Source of the DNA: Acidobacteria bacterium Ga0077534
GTDB taxonomy: Bacteria; Acidobacteriota; Blastocatellia; Pyrinomonadales; Pyrinomonadaceae
Assembly (NCBI GenBank): GCA_001464455.1
Contig: LNEI01000024.1
Span: forward strand, 32,175 to 96,174
Length of the DNA: 64,000 bases
Reading direction: 5' to 3'
Part shown: piece after piece, positions 8,931-17,920 of the stretch
Position numbering within the stretch: the first letter of the stretch is position 1
Layout: each line of letters starts with the position of its first letter
Notes under the pieces: generated by a model
Database searches by the model: none
What the model was told of the DNA's origin: nothing
What the model saw: only the letters and a program-made list of their open reading frames with translations
Position numbers and translations under genes: made by a program

Positions 8931-9416
8931 ATGGAACAGTTCACCTGGCTCGGCTGGCTAATCTTGGGTATCGCACTTATTGTTGCCGAAATCTTCACGC
9001 TCGGATTCGTGTTGCTTTGGTTTGGAATAGGAGCTATCGCGGCGGCGGTGGTCGGGTTGTTTGGCGGCGGATTTTTGTTGCAGTTCGTGGTCTTTGCGGC
9101 TATATCCGTCGGTCTAACGGCCATGTCGAGAACGATCCTTGCCAGATATTTCCAGCATGACGACAGGAGCATGGTCAAAACCGGGGTCGATTCACTGCCG
9201 GGCAAGGTCGGTACAGTCGTCGAGCCGAGCAAAGGCGTCATGAATGAAGGGGCGGTGAAGGTTTTCGGGTCGACCTGGACGGCATATCCTATCGAGGGCG
9301 AAGACGCACTTTCGCAGGGCGAAAAGGTCGAGGTCGTGGAGGTTAAAGGTTCTTCGATCTACGTCAGGCGTATTACTGACGAATTACCGGAATGGCGTAG
9401 GGAATTAAAGGACTAG
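8931..9416 (+). CDS. NfeD family membrane protein
   Basis: The 161-residue protein has two or three N-terminal membrane helices (about residues 5-75) followed by a soluble OB-fold domain with SLPGKVGTVVEP...GAVKVFGSTWTAYP.EGEDALSQGEKVEVVEVKGSSIYVRRI. This is the short NfeD type, thought to partner with SPFH/stomatin proteins or membrane proteases in membrane-domain quality control. No SPFH gene is adjacent here. Its 3' end touches the convergent PP2C gene, overlapping by about 4 bp. Confidence 0.88.
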   Translation: MEQFTWLGWLILGIALIVAEIFTLGFVLLWFGIGAIAAAVVGLFGGGFLLQFVVFAAISVGLTAMSRTILARYFQHDDRSMVKTGVDSLPGKVGTVVEPSKGVMNEGAVKVFGSTWTAYPIEGEDALSQGEKVEVVEVKGSSIYVRRITDELPEWRRELKD

Positions 9417-10381
9417 TCCCGGATCTCGCGATTCATGATCTCGGTCGTATCTTCGTTGCCGAGGTCCTGATCTGCGGTGTCATGAATCCCGCCAAGGTCG
9501 ATCAGCTCAAGTTTCACCCCGTCTTCGAGCGGCTCGGGGAGATAGTCTCCGGTGAATTTTGCTATCACGACGGTAATGTTATCCTCACCACCGTTTTGAT
9601 TAGCGAGCCTTACGAGTTCCGCACAGGCATTTTGCAGTCTGTCGAAATTGTCCAGAACGATCTGCTGCATATCGGCCGCGCTTACTTTATTCGAGAGCCC
9701 GTCGCTGCAAATAACAAACACGTCATTCCGGTTAGGAACTACTCGAGCGGAAACCGGGTATATCTCGTTCTGAGCGCCCAATGCTTGGAGAATTACGTTC
9801 TTTAGCGTGTGGGTCTCAGCTTCCTCAGGGGATATCTGCTGTGCGTCGATCAGTTGCTGAACGAGCGACTGGTCTTTAGTGATCTGATAGATCTTGCCGT
9901 TGCGAACCAAATAGGCCCGGCTGTCCCCGACCTGGATGATATCGGCAGCGTCAGGCGTAACACCGACGCCGGTAAATGTAGCGCCCATTCCCTGAAACTG
10001 TGGATCGGTGCGGCCCTGTTCGTGGATAAGGTAGTTGGCAAAAACGGTCGCGTTGTAGAGCTTGCTGATGAGGTAATGATCCTGCTCTTCAGGCGTGAGG
10101 GTTTGGTCTGAATCCTCGTCGAGCATTTTCTCACTGACAGTCTCGACCGCCATTGTGCTCGCAACCTCGCCCGCGAGGGCTCCGCCCATTCCGTCCGAGA
10201 CAGCCATGACGACTCCATGAGGGTCGATGTCAAACCGCTGGCTTTCGATGACAAACTCACCGTCATCCTGCGTGCTCGTCCAGGCCTTCGCCGCAGCGAT
10301 ATTCAGGAGAAGATAGTTGTCTTCGTTCCCCTTGCGTACCCGACCTACGTGCGAGGCGGCATGTGTCTCAACAGTGAACAT
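9413..10381 (-). CDS. PP2C-type serine/threonine protein phosphatase
   Basis: The 322-residue protein has all PPM metal-binding motifs in order: RKGNEDNYL (about 16-24), VSDGMGGALAGEVAS (about 60-75), IQVGDSRAYLVRNGKIYQIT.DQS (about 148-170), ICSDGLSNKV (about 224-233) and GGEDNITVVI (about 266-275). Such enzymes dephosphorylate Ser/Thr proteins and usually counter a Hanks-type kinase. No kinase is in this window. The C-terminal tail of about 40 residues is acidic and not part of the catalytic core. Confidence 0.92.
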   Translation of the reverse strand: MFTVETHAASHVGRVRKGNEDNYLLLNIAAAKAWTSTQDDGEFVIESQRFDIDPHGVVMAVSDGMGGALAGEVASTMAVETVSEKMLDEDSDQTLTPEEQDHYLISKLYNATVFANYLIHEQGRTDPQFQGMGATFTGVGVTPDAADIIQVGDSRAYLVRNGKIYQITKDQSLVQQLIDAQQISPEEAETHTLKNVILQALGAQNEIYPVSARVVPNRNDVFVICSDGLSNKVSAADMQQIVLDNFDRLQNACAELVRLANQNGGEDNITVVIAKFTGDYLPEPLEDGVKLELIDLGGIHDTADQDLGNEDTTEIMNREIRD

Positions 10382-10467
10382 AGTTACGTAACGTTTCGCA
10401 TCGCCCGTTAAACAGCTTCGGGTTAAAACAAGGTAACACGAAACGTGTCAATTCGCTAAATTTCGGT

Positions 10468-11601
10468 TTATCTCAGAGCCTGATCGAGATCGGCTATTAT
10501 ATCCTCGACATCCTCGATGCCGACCGAAATTCGCACCAAGCCGTCAGTTATGCCGAGAGCGTCTCGCTTTTCTTCGGGAACCGAAGCGTGTGTCATCGAT
10601 GCTGGGTGAGATATCAGGCTTTCGACGCCGCCGAGGCTTTCGCCGAGCGTGCAGAGCTTTACGCCTTCGAGAACCTTGCGGGCGTTGTCGAGCGAGCCGG
10701 TTTCGAACGATACCATTCCGCCAAAGCCCGTCTGCTGGCGTTTTGCGAGTTCGTGCTGGGGATGTGATGTTAGTCCTGGATAATAGACCTTCTCAACTCG
10801 CGGGTGCTCGGCAAGAAAATTGGCTACTACACGGCCATTTCGGTCGTGAGCGTCCATTCTCACGGCCAAAGTCTTAGTCCCGCGAAGAACCAGAAACGAA
10901 TCCATCGGCGACAGGATCGCTCCGATCCCGTTCTGCACAAAGCCGATCCATTCGGCGTCCTTTTCGTCGTTTAGAGCGACAAAACCGCCGACGCTATCCG
11001 AGTGCCCATTCAGATATTTGGTCGTAGAATGTACGACGATATCGACACCCAGGTCGATCGGCCGCTGAAAATATGGCGACATGAACGTGTTATCGCAAAC
11101 GACCTTCGCTCCACGGGAGTGTGCGAGATCAGATACGGCCTTCAGGTCCGTGAGCGTCATTATGGGGTTTGTCGGAGTTTCGACAAAGACCATCTTTGTG
11201 TTTGGTTTAAAGGCGGATTCGAGATTTGCAACGTCAGACGTATCGGCGAGGTCGAATTCGATGCCGTAATCGACGAGGATCCGATTGAAAAGACGAAACG
11301 TCCCGCCGTACGTGTTGTCGCCGAGAATGACGTGATCGCCTGATTTTACCAGCTTCAGCGTCGTATCGATCGCCGCCATTCCAGAAGCAAAGGCAAAGCC
11401 AAATTTCGCATTCTCAAGCGCGGCGATGTTCTTCTCGAGCGCCGAACGCGTTGGATTCTGCGTCCGTGCGTATTCGTAACCTTTATGCTTGCCCAAGGCA
11501 TCCTGAGCATAAGTAGATGTCTGATATATCGGAACTGAAACTGCCCCGGTTGCGGGATCGGGCTCATTGCCCGCGTGAATAGCTATTGTTGAAAAACCCA
11601 T
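10468..11601 (-). CDS. PLP-dependent trans-sulfuration enzyme (cystathionine gamma-synthase/lyase family)
   Basis: About 377 residues. The fold-type I Cys/Met metabolism enzyme signature is complete: STIAIHAGNEPDP at the N-terminus, YEYARTQNPTR, FASGMAAI, DNTYGGT, ETPTNP, VVCDNTFMSPYFQRP, and HSTTKYLNGHSD with the PLP-binding Lys. SHPASMTHASVPEEKRDALGI closes the active site. It acts in cystathionine formation or breakdown. The sequence alone does not separate synthase from lyase. I use ATG 11601; a TTG three codons upstream is possible. No clear Shine-Dalgarno is seen. Confidence 0.9.
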   Translation of the reverse strand: MGFSTIAIHAGNEPDPATGAVSVPIYQTSTYAQDALGKHKGYEYARTQNPTRSALEKNIAALENAKFGFAFASGMAAIDTTLKLVKSGDHVILGDNTYGGTFRLFNRILVDYGIEFDLADTSDVANLESAFKPNTKMVFVETPTNPIMTLTDLKAVSDLAHSRGAKVVCDNTFMSPYFQRPIDLGVDIVVHSTTKYLNGHSDSVGGFVALNDEKDAEWIGFVQNGIGAILSPMDSFLVLRGTKTLAVRMDAHDRNGRVVANFLAEHPRVEKVYYPGLTSHPQHELAKRQQTGFGGMVSFETGSLDNARKVLEGVKLCTLGESLGGVESLISHPASMTHASVPEEKRDALGITDGLVRISVGIEDVEDIIADLDQALR

Positions 11602-11762
11602 AATAATCAAGCAGCAGGCGTCGCTTGCACGCCGGCGTCAGTCCTCAAAATGAAGGATAATCCTATCTTGGCGTGGTCGAAATTGCAACGAGATGGCCGG
11701 TGTCGAGGTCCGGGGAGATTCGCTCTTGGTCACAAAAAGTACGCAAGTCTCAAAAGGGGATG

Positions 11763-11795
11763 TTTTAACGCAAAGCCGCAAAGGTCGCTAAGAAA
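11763..11795. repeat. CGCAAAG-type dispersed repeat fragment
   Basis: The spacer between leuD and the PLP enzyme holds a run built on the unit (A)CGCAAAG / CGCTAAG. Related sequence lies at 24702-24744, downstream of btuB, where it forms a hairpin. This looks like a decayed intergenic repeat. Confidence 0.45.
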
Positions 11796-11810
11796 GGCTC
11801 CAAGAAGAAG

Positions 11811-12425
11811 TTACGTCAACCCGGCAAAGCGATGAGTAATTTCCGTGTCGGCTTCATATTTAGTGATCATTTCTTCGTTCTGAAGCGTCAGCCCGATATC
11901 ATCTAAGCCACTGAGCAGACAATGCTTGCGGAAGGCGTCGATCTCGAATGACGCATTGAGACCGAGTTCATCGATAACGGTTTGAGATTCGAGATCAATG
12001 GTCACCGAATAGCCCTCGAGGCTCTGCGACCGCGCGACGATCAGCTCCGTCGCCGCTTCGTCGAGCCTAACCGGCAGCAGGCCGTTCTTCATACTGTTGT
12101 TGTAAAAAATATCGCCGAAACTCGGAGCAATGACAGCCCGAAACCCGAAATCCGTCAGGCTCCAAGCCGCATGTTCTCGCGAAGATCCGCAGCCGAAATT
12201 CGTGCCAGCGACGAGGATCGTGGCACCGGCATATTTTGGATCATTCAGGACAAAATCCGCTTTCTCCGTTCCGTCCGGCTCAAACCGCCAATCGTTGAAC
12301 AAGAACGCACCGTACCCACTTCGCTCGATCCGAGTAAGAAACTGCTTCGGAATGATCTGGTCAGTATCGATGTTCGACTGAAACAACGGCACCGTCAAAC
12401 CTTCATGCCGGGTAAACTGATTCAT
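11811..12425 (-). CDS. leuD: 3-isopropylmalate dehydratase small subunit
   Basis: The 204-residue swivel-domain subunit of isopropylmalate isomerase, which pairs with LeuC to convert 2-isopropylmalate to 3-isopropylmalate. Diagnostic motifs are SNIDTDQIIPKQFLTRIERSGYG near the N-terminus and GTNFGCGSSREHAAWSL in the middle, with FGDIFYNNSMKNGLLPV after it. Length is typical for the LeuD form that pairs with a bacterial-type LeuC. It is the last gene of leuABCD, 59 bp after leuC. Confidence 0.96.
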   Translation of the reverse strand: MNQFTRHEGLTVPLFQSNIDTDQIIPKQFLTRIERSGYGAFLFNDWRFEPDGTEKADFVLNDPKYAGATILVAGTNFGCGSSREHAAWSLTDFGFRAVIAPSFGDIFYNNSMKNGLLPVRLDEAATELIVARSQSLEGYSVTIDLESQTVIDELGLNASFEIDAFRKHCLLSGLDDIGLTLQNEEMITKYEADTEITHRFAGLT

Positions 12426-12484
12426 AAATTAGAGACCTTTAGAAGGATAGCTATTAGCTAGATTTCTTTTCGGAGCCTGGGAAT

Positions 12485-13891
12485 TTAGCCCTTAAATCTC
12501 CACTCTCGAACATCCACAAAATGTCCTGCAATAGCGGCTGCCGCGGCCATTGAGGGCGAGACGAGATGTGTGCGTCCGCCGCGGCCCTGGCGGCCTTCGA
12601 AATTTCGGTTGCTGGTCGAAGCGCAGCGTTCGCCGGATTGGAGAATATCCTCGTTCATCGCCAAACACATGGAACATCCTGCATCGCGCCATTCGAAGCC
12701 GGCGTCGATGAATATCTGAGCGAGCCCCTCTTCTTCAGCCTGCTTTTTGATCAGCATCGAACCCGGAACGACCAGAGCGTCTACAGCGGAACTAACTTTA
12801 TGGCCCTTTGCAACTTTCGCGGCCTCGCGGAGGTCTTCGATTCGTGAGTTCGTACATGAGCCGATAAATGCTTTGTCGATGGGGATGTCCTGTATCCTTT
12901 GCGAAGGTTCGACGCCCATGTACTCGTACATGCGCTCAAAAGCCTTTGCCTCGGCGGGGTCGCGAGCATCGCTCAGTTCCGGAACGCGGTCGGTGATCGT
13001 CACGGACATGTCAGGCGATGTTCCCCACGTTACAAAAGGTTCAAGCGTGGCGGCGTCGATCTCGACTGTTTTATCAAACAGGACACCGTCGTCGGTCTTC
13101 AGCGATCTCCAATCCGCAACCGCCGCTTCCCACGCGTCGTCTTTCGGAGCAAATGTCCTGCCTTTCAGGTACTCGAACGTCGTCTCGTCCGGAGCGATCA
13201 GCCCGGCTTTTGCACCACCTTCGATGCTCATGTTGCAGACGGTCATGCGGCCTTCCATAGACATCGAGCGGAACGTCGAGCCGGTGTATTCGATCACATG
13301 GCCCACACCGCCGTTTGCCCCGATCTGGTTGATAATGCCGAGGATCACGTCCTTCGCAGTCACGCCGAAGGGCAACTCGCCTTCTACGTTTACCTGAAAA
13401 TTCCTCGCCTTTGACTGTTGCAGACACTGCGTGGCGAAAACATGCTCGACCTCGCTCGTGCCGATGCCGAATGCCAGAGCGCCAAAGGCGCCGTGGGTCG
13501 AAGTATGCGAGTCGCCACAGACGATCGTCATCCCCGGCTGCGTCAGGCCTTGTTCCGGTCCGAAAACGTGAATGATGCCCTGTTCGATCCGGTCGAGATC
13601 GTAAAGCGGCAGGCCGAAATCGGCACAGTTCTTTCGCAGGGTCTCGACTTGCAGAGCCGCGATCGGATCTTTAAAAGGCAAGTTTCTGTTTACCGTCGGT
13701 ATCGCGTGATCGACGGTCGCGAAGGTCAGTTCTGGCCTCCGCAGCTTCCGCCCAGCAAGCCGCAAACCTTCGAAAGCCTGCGGGCTAGTCACCTCGTGGA
13801 TCAGATGAAGATCGATATAAAGAAGCGCGGGCTTCCCGGCCTCTTCATGCACCAGATGGCGTTCCCAGATCTTGTCGTAGAGAGTTTTCAT
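12485..13891 (-). CDS. leuC: 3-isopropylmalate dehydratase large subunit
   Basis: The 468-residue aconitase-family subunit carries the [4Fe-4S] cluster. Motifs include [38 protein letters not shown] (active-site His/Ser region), [18 protein letters not shown] (first cluster Cys) and [13 protein letters not shown] (the other two cluster Cys), followed by [15 protein letters not shown]. All three cluster cysteines are present. It is third in leuABCD. The spacer to leuB is almost entirely a palindromic repeat. Confidence 0.97.
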   Translation of the reverse strand: MKTLYDKIWERHLVHEEAGKPALLYIDLHLIHEVTSPQAFEGLRLAGRKLRRPELTFATVDHAIPTVNRNLPFKDPIAALQVETLRKNCADFGLPLYDLDRIEQGIIHVFGPEQGLTQPGMTIVCGDSHTSTHGAFGALAFGIGTSEVEHVFATQCLQQSKARNFQVNVEGELPFGVTAKDVILGIINQIGANGGVGHVIEYTGSTFRSMSMEGRMTVCNMSIEGGAKAGLIAPDETTFEYLKGRTFAPKDDAWEAAVADWRSLKTDDGVLFDKTVEIDAATLEPFVTWGTSPDMSVTITDRVPELSDARDPAEAKAFERMYEYMGVEPSQRIQDIPIDKAFIGSCTNSRIEDLREAAKVAKGHKVSSAVDALVVPGSMLIKKQAEEEGLAQIFIDAGFEWRDAGCSMCLAMNEDILQSGERCASTSNRNFEGRQGRGGRTHLVSPSMAAAAAIAGHFVDVREWRFKG

Positions 13892-13892
13892 G

Positions 13893-13982
13893 TCGGAACC
13901 GCCTGCGTCAGTGGGCGGAAAGTCCCTGAGGAGTTATTTTGCCTGCGGCTTCAGGCCGCCCGCTAACGCGGGCGGTTCTGAT
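13893..13982. repeat. Palindromic repeat, family 1, copy in the leuB-leuC spacer
   Basis: Left arm ACCGCCTGCGTCAGTGGGCGG and right arm CCGCCCGCTAACGCGGGCGGTT are imperfect complements, about 30 bp apart. The same core (CCTGCGNTAGCGGG) occurs at 15086-15165 and 63289-63375. The element fills essentially the whole leuB-leuC spacer, so it is transcribed within the leu mRNA and would form a stable stem-loop there. Confidence 0.75.
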
Positions 13983-15080
13983 CTAAACCGCGTGGTATGC
14001 ATTCTTTACGTTTGCAAATTCTATCGCACGCGCCGCCACCATTGCTCCCATTTCCGTGGTTGACGAGATGCTCATGCGGCCTTCTTCGGCAATATCGGCT
14101 GTCCGGTGGCCCTTGTTCAGAACCCAGTTTATCGCATCTTCGATCGCGACGGCGGCTTCCTCATTTTTAGCCGTGTAGCGAAACAGCATCGCTGCCGAAG
14201 CTATCGCGCCGAGCGGATTTGCGACATTCTTTCCGGCTATTTCAGGGGCTGAACCGTGAATTGGTTCGTAAAGATCGACCGCACCGCCGATCGTCGCTGA
14301 CGGCAGCATTCCGAGCGAACCGGTCAAAACAGCGGCTTCGTCTGAAAGAATGTCGCCAAAAAGATTCTCGGTCAGGATCACGTCGAACCGCGTCGGGTCA
14401 GTGACCAAATGCATCGCACACGCGTCGACAAACAGGTGATCGAGAGCGACGTCCGGATACTCGCCCGCGACTTTTGTGACCGTTTGCCGCCACAAACGCG
14501 AGGTTTCGAGCACGTTTGCTTTATCGACCGATGTAAGCTTTTTGCGGCGTCGGCGAGCGGCCTGAAAGGCGACGTGGGCAACGCGTTCTACCTCGGCGAC
14601 CGAATATCGCATCGTGTTGAATGCTTCCGTATCGTTATCCGCAAATCCACGCGGCTGCCCGAAATAAAGCCCGCCGAGCAGTTCGCGGACGATAAGCATG
14701 TCAGTTCCTTCGAATATTTCGCGCCGAAGCGGCGAGGAATCGATCAACGCGGGTACGGCGGCAGCGGGACGAAGATTGGCAAAACCGCCTAGCGCCTGAC
14801 GTAATTTGAGCAGCCCGATCTCAGGCCGTTCTTGCGGGGGCAGATGATCGAACTCAGGCGAACCTACGGCACCGAGCAAAACTGCATTACTGCTCACGCA
14901 AGCCGCTTCCGTTTCAGGTGGGAATGGCGAACCGGTAGCATTGATCGCGGCACCGCCGACTAGGTGTTCCTCTGTCTCAAGCGGTATATCAAAAGCGGCC
15001 GCAACCTCGGCAAGTACATGAGCCGACTGACGACAAACTTCCGGGCCAATACCGTCACCGGGCAAGATCGTTACTTTCAT
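13983..15080 (-). CDS. leuB: 3-isopropylmalate dehydrogenase
   Basis: The 365-residue NAD-dependent beta-decarboxylating dehydrogenase makes 2-ketoisocaproate. Motifs are [11 protein letters not shown] at the N-terminus, [53 protein letters not shown] (catalytic Lys region), [24 protein letters not shown] (metal-binding Asp) and [22 protein letters not shown]. All are intact. Second gene of leuABCD, flanked on both sides by family 1 palindromes. Confidence 0.97.
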   Translation of the reverse strand: MKVTILPGDGIGPEVCRQSAHVLAEVAAAFDIPLETEEHLVGGAAINATGSPFPPETEAACVSSNAVLLGAVGSPEFDHLPPQERPEIGLLKLRQALGGFANLRPAAAVPALIDSSPLRREIFEGTDMLIVRELLGGLYFGQPRGFADNDTEAFNTMRYSVAEVERVAHVAFQAARRRRKKLTSVDKANVLETSRLWRQTVTKVAGEYPDVALDHLFVDACAMHLVTDPTRFDVILTENLFGDILSDEAAVLTGSLGMLPSATIGGAVDLYEPIHGSAPEIAGKNVANPLGAIASAAMLFRYTAKNEEAAVAIEDAINWVLNKGHRTADIAEEGRMSISSTTEMGAMVAARAIEFANVKNAYHAV

Positions 15081-15085
15081 ATAGA

Positions 15086-15165
15086 GTCAGTACCGCCTGC
15101 GGTAGCGGGCGGGGTTGTGGACTCGCGGCAGAAATGCCCCACCCGCTACCGCAGGTGGTACTGAC
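15086..15165. repeat. Palindromic repeat, family 1, copy in the leuA-leuB spacer
   Basis: The arms GTCAGTACCGCCTGCGGTAG and the complementary CTACCGCAGGTGGTACTGAC are nearly perfect over about 25 bp. They enclose a loop of about 25 bp. The element begins 3 bp after the leuA stop and ends a few bases before the leuB start, so nothing else fits in the spacer. Any Shine-Dalgarno for leuB must lie at the element's edge. Confidence 0.8.
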
Positions 15166-15168
15166 ATT

Positions 15169-16341
15169 CTACGCTGCGATCGCAGTTGGAACTCTCACCG
15201 GGGCCAATGCCATCAGATCTTGGTCATATACATTCTTCTTTCGATCGGCCAGGGCGATGAAACGCGGATAGATGTCAGCGATCTGCGAATCATTGAGATC
15301 GAACCCGAGAGCTTCGTACCGGGCGATCAGAGCATGGCGGCCCGAGTGTTTGCCGAGCACGATGCTGTTTTTCGGTACCCCAACCGATTCCGGCGTCATT
15401 ATCTCGTAGCATAGCGGATTGCTCAACACGCCGTGCTGGTGAATGCCCGCCTCGTGCGCAAAGGCATTGCGGCCGACGATCGCCTTATTCGGCTGCACGC
15501 CAAAGCTGACGATCGATGAAAGCAGCTGGCTCGCCGGATAGAGCTGCGTCGTGTCTATATTGTTCGTGTATGGCATCTTATCGGCTCGGACTGCCATCGC
15601 CATTACAAGTTCCTCAAGCGAGGCGTTTCCAGCCCGCTCGCCGACGCCGTTGATCGTGCATTCAACCTGCGTCGCACCGGCTTCGATCGCGGCGAGGCTG
15701 TTCGCCACCGCTAGCCCGAGATCGTTGTGGCAATGAACGCTGATCGTTACGTTTTTGTCACCGACCACGCGTTCCTTGACCGCTCGAACGAGGGCGGCGT
15801 ATTCAGTGGGGAGCGTGTAGCCGACGGTATCCGGAACGTTCAAAACCGTCGCCCCGTTTTCTACCGCGGCCTTGAAAACCTCGCAGACAAAATCAACATC
15901 GCTCCGGGTCGCGTCTTCTGCCGAGAATTCGACCTCGTCAGCGTTTTCGCTCGCGATCCTGACCGCGTTCGCAGCCATGTCGATGACCTCGGCCCGGCTT
16001 TTCTTTAATTTGTATTCGAGATGAATGTCCGACGTTGCGACAAAGGTGTGAATACGCGATCGGCGAGCGGTTTTCAAAGCCTCGGCGGCCTTGTAAATAT
16101 CGGACGGCACGGTTCGGCACAGCCCCGCGATGGTCGTATCTCGGCATTCGTTGGCGACTGCAACCACCGAGCGAAAATCACCTTCCGAAGCGAATGGAAA
16201 ACCCGCCTCGATCACGTCGACGCCGAGGCGCTCCAGCTGACGGGCCATCGAGATCTTCTCCTCGAGGTACATCGAGCAGCCAGGCGACTGCTCGCCGTCA
16301 CGCAAGGTCGTGTCAAAAATCGCAATTTTCGTCGAACTCAT
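15169..16341 (-). CDS. leuA: 2-isopropylmalate synthase, short form
   Basis: The 390-residue enzyme condenses acetyl-CoA with 2-ketoisovalerate, the first committed step to leucine. It has the DRE-TIM barrel signature [12 protein letters not shown] (about 10-21), [13 protein letters not shown] (metal-binding HxH region, about 203-215), [13 protein letters not shown], and the linker motif [13 protein letters not shown] with [10 protein letters not shown]. It stops right after the linker subdomain. The roughly 120-residue C-terminal LeuA allosteric domain of standard enzymes (about 510-550 residues) is absent. It leads leuABCD. A homocitrate- or citramalate-synthase role is less likely given the leu context. 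Confidence 0.92.
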   Translation of the reverse strand: MSSTKIAIFDTTLRDGEQSPGCSMYLEEKISMARQLERLGVDVIEAGFPFASEGDFRSVVAVANECRDTTIAGLCRTVPSDIYKAAEALKTARRSRIHTFVATSDIHLEYKLKKSRAEVIDMAANAVRIASENADEVEFSAEDATRSDVDFVCEVFKAAVENGATVLNVPDTVGYTLPTEYAALVRAVKERVVGDKNVTISVHCHNDLGLAVANSLAAIEAGATQVECTINGVGERAGNASLEELVMAMAVRADKMPYTNNIDTTQLYPASQLLSSIVSFGVQPNKAIVGRNAFAHEAGIHQHGVLSNPLCYEIMTPESVGVPKNSIVLGKHSGRHALIARYEALGFDLNDSQIADIYPRFIALADRKKNVYDQDLMALAPVRVPTAIAA

Positions 16342-16468
16342 ATCATCTTCTCCAATAAAATGTTCGGTGCCGAAGCTAAACTTCGATGAGCATTCCGAAT
16401 CTTATAAGAGGGAATTTGATAAGTCAATATTATGTTACTACTAAATAAATAATGTTTAGTTATGATTT

Positions 16469-16497
16469 TATAATATCAGGCTCCTGACACCATCAGG
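16469..16497. promoter_or_regulatory. Candidate LysR operator/promoter in the leuA-lysR spacer
   Basis: The 255 bp spacer between divergent leuA and the LysR gene is strongly AT-rich. It holds a perfect palindrome TCAGG-CT-CCTGA (16476-16487), followed 5 bp later by another TCAGG (16493-16497). A TATAAT (16469-16474) abuts it. LysR proteins usually bind interrupted palindromes in divergent promoters, which this arrangement fits. The function is inferred. Confidence 0.35.
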
Positions 16498-16596
16498 TAG
16501 GTAGCCGCATCCCGCAATGTGAGGGCTTGCCACAACGGCAAAACAAAATATAATCATTCTTATAGGAAAATAACCTTTACTTTTCATCAGCTACTC

Positions 16597-17484
16597 ATGG
16601 ACATCAATCAGCTAGAAGTTTTGGTGACAGTCGCCCGCGAGCGGAGTTTTTCCCGGGCAGCCGAAGTGTTAAATCGAACGCAACCCGCGATCAGCCAGGC
16701 TATTCGCCGCCTTGAGGGCGAGATCGGAGAGAAGCTTTTCGATCGTTCGTCAAAGGACGGAACGCTTACCTTTGCCGGTGAGGTTCTGCTTACACACGCT
16801 AAGCAGATGCTCAATCTCCGCCAACATGCCCAACAGGCGATAACGGAAATGCGTAATTTGCAGCACGGAAAGGTCTCGATCAGCGCAAACGAGCACACTG
16901 TGTTTTATCTTCTGCCGGTGATCGAGGAATTCCGCAAAGAGCATCCGCTTATAAAGATCGAGGTTCAACGGGGCGTCGCTAGCCGCATTCCGAGCCAGAT
17001 AACCGCCCGCGAGGTTGAACTCGGGGTGATCTCATTCACACCGAATGACGATTCGCTCCGTTCGATTCCCGTCATGAGCGATGAACTCGTGCTGGTCGTC
17101 TCACCGAGTCACCACTTGGCCGCGAAGAGTGAAATATCAATTAAGGATCTGGGCAGCGAGATATTCGTCGCTCACAACGCACCCTCGCCATATCGTCAAA
17201 AGGTCATCGAATCGTTTGAAAAGCACAAAACGAGGCTAAATATCGCTGTAGAGCTCCCCTCTCTCGAGGCGATCAAACGTCTGGTGGCCCGCGGTGTCGG
17301 CCTCGCTCTAGTTCCAAAAATTACCGCACGAGCGGAAATAAATGCCGGATTACTAAAAGAGCTATCGGTAAAAGAAATGAAACTCGAGCGAAAACTGAAT
17401 ATCATCTATCGGCGCAACTCCGAGCTGTCGCACGCGGCGAAGGCGTTCCTAAAGCTCGCGAGAGATCTCGGCCCGGCCGCGTAG
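16597..17484 (+). CDS. LysR-type transcriptional regulator
   Basis: The 295-residue protein starts MDINQLEVLVTVARERSFSRAAEVLNRTQPAISQAIRRLE, a textbook LysR helix-turn-helix at residues 1-60. An effector-binding periplasmic-binding-like domain follows (about 90-290, containing KLSISANE-like and VARGVGLALVPK segments). The start at ATG 16597 gives the standard N-terminus; the longer frame is not supported. It is divergent from leuABCD, so it probably regulates the leu operon, its own gene, or both. The CysB/CysL-like subgroup is possible. Confidence 0.9.
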   Translation: MDINQLEVLVTVARERSFSRAAEVLNRTQPAISQAIRRLEGEIGEKLFDRSSKDGTLTFAGEVLLTHAKQMLNLRQHAQQAITEMRNLQHGKVSISANEHTVFYLLPVIEEFRKEHPLIKIEVQRGVASRIPSQITAREVELGVISFTPNDDSLRSIPVMSDELVLVVSPSHHLAAKSEISIKDLGSEIFVAHNAPSPYRQKVIESFEKHKTRLNIAVELPSLEAIKRLVARGVGLALVPKITARAEINAGLLKELSVKEMKLERKLNIIYRRNSELSHAAKAFLKLARDLGPAA

Positions 17485-17572
17485 ACTAAAATTGTTATAG
17501 AATCGACAGACTATGAGTTAGAATATTCTCGAAATCTTCACACTCGTTAGCGTTCAAAAGTTTAATTAAATT

Positions 17573-17905
17573 ATGGCTGAAACAGATCACACCGACGCTC
17601 GTTCAGCGTCAGAGAGGCGGGGTTCCGACCGAAAGAAGCTGATCGTCGACGTTCGGTTCGAGGGCGGCGACGGAACTGGCATCGCAAATACTCGCGATAT
17701 TGGCTCGGGCGGGCTTTACATGACGACGACCGCACCGCTTGATATCGGAACGCCAATATTCATGACGCTGACACTAGGGGCGCGGACGTTAAACGTTCAC
17801 GGTACAGTCGTTTATTCGGATCCGGGTCACGGCGTCGGAGTGCGTTTTCGCGATCTCGATCCGGACGACGAAGCGGTCCTAACCGGCGAACTTGAAACAA
17901 ATTAA
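17573..17905 (+). CDS. PilZ domain protein
   Basis: The 110-residue single-domain protein carries the c-di-GMP-binding signature: a basic motif ERRGSDRKK at about residues 14-22, then NTRDIGSGGLYMTT at about 41-54 (the D.S.GG.. box), with a beta-barrel to the end. It would act as a cytoplasmic c-di-GMP effector. The target is not indicated by neighbours. It lies 15 bp upstream of the carboxylate-amine ligase gene and may be co-transcribed with it. Confidence 0.87.
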   Translation: MAETDHTDARSASERRGSDRKKLIVDVRFEGGDGTGIANTRDIGSGGLYMTTTAPLDIGTPIFMTLTLGARTLNVHGTVVYSDPGHGVGVRFRDLDPDDEAVLTGELETN

Positions 17906-17920
17906 CAAGCGGGAGAATTT

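Noticed and set aside
11611..11810. Small plus-strand frame near 11650-11835
   Set aside because: It is Lys/Arg-rich and runs into the repeat, with no family features.
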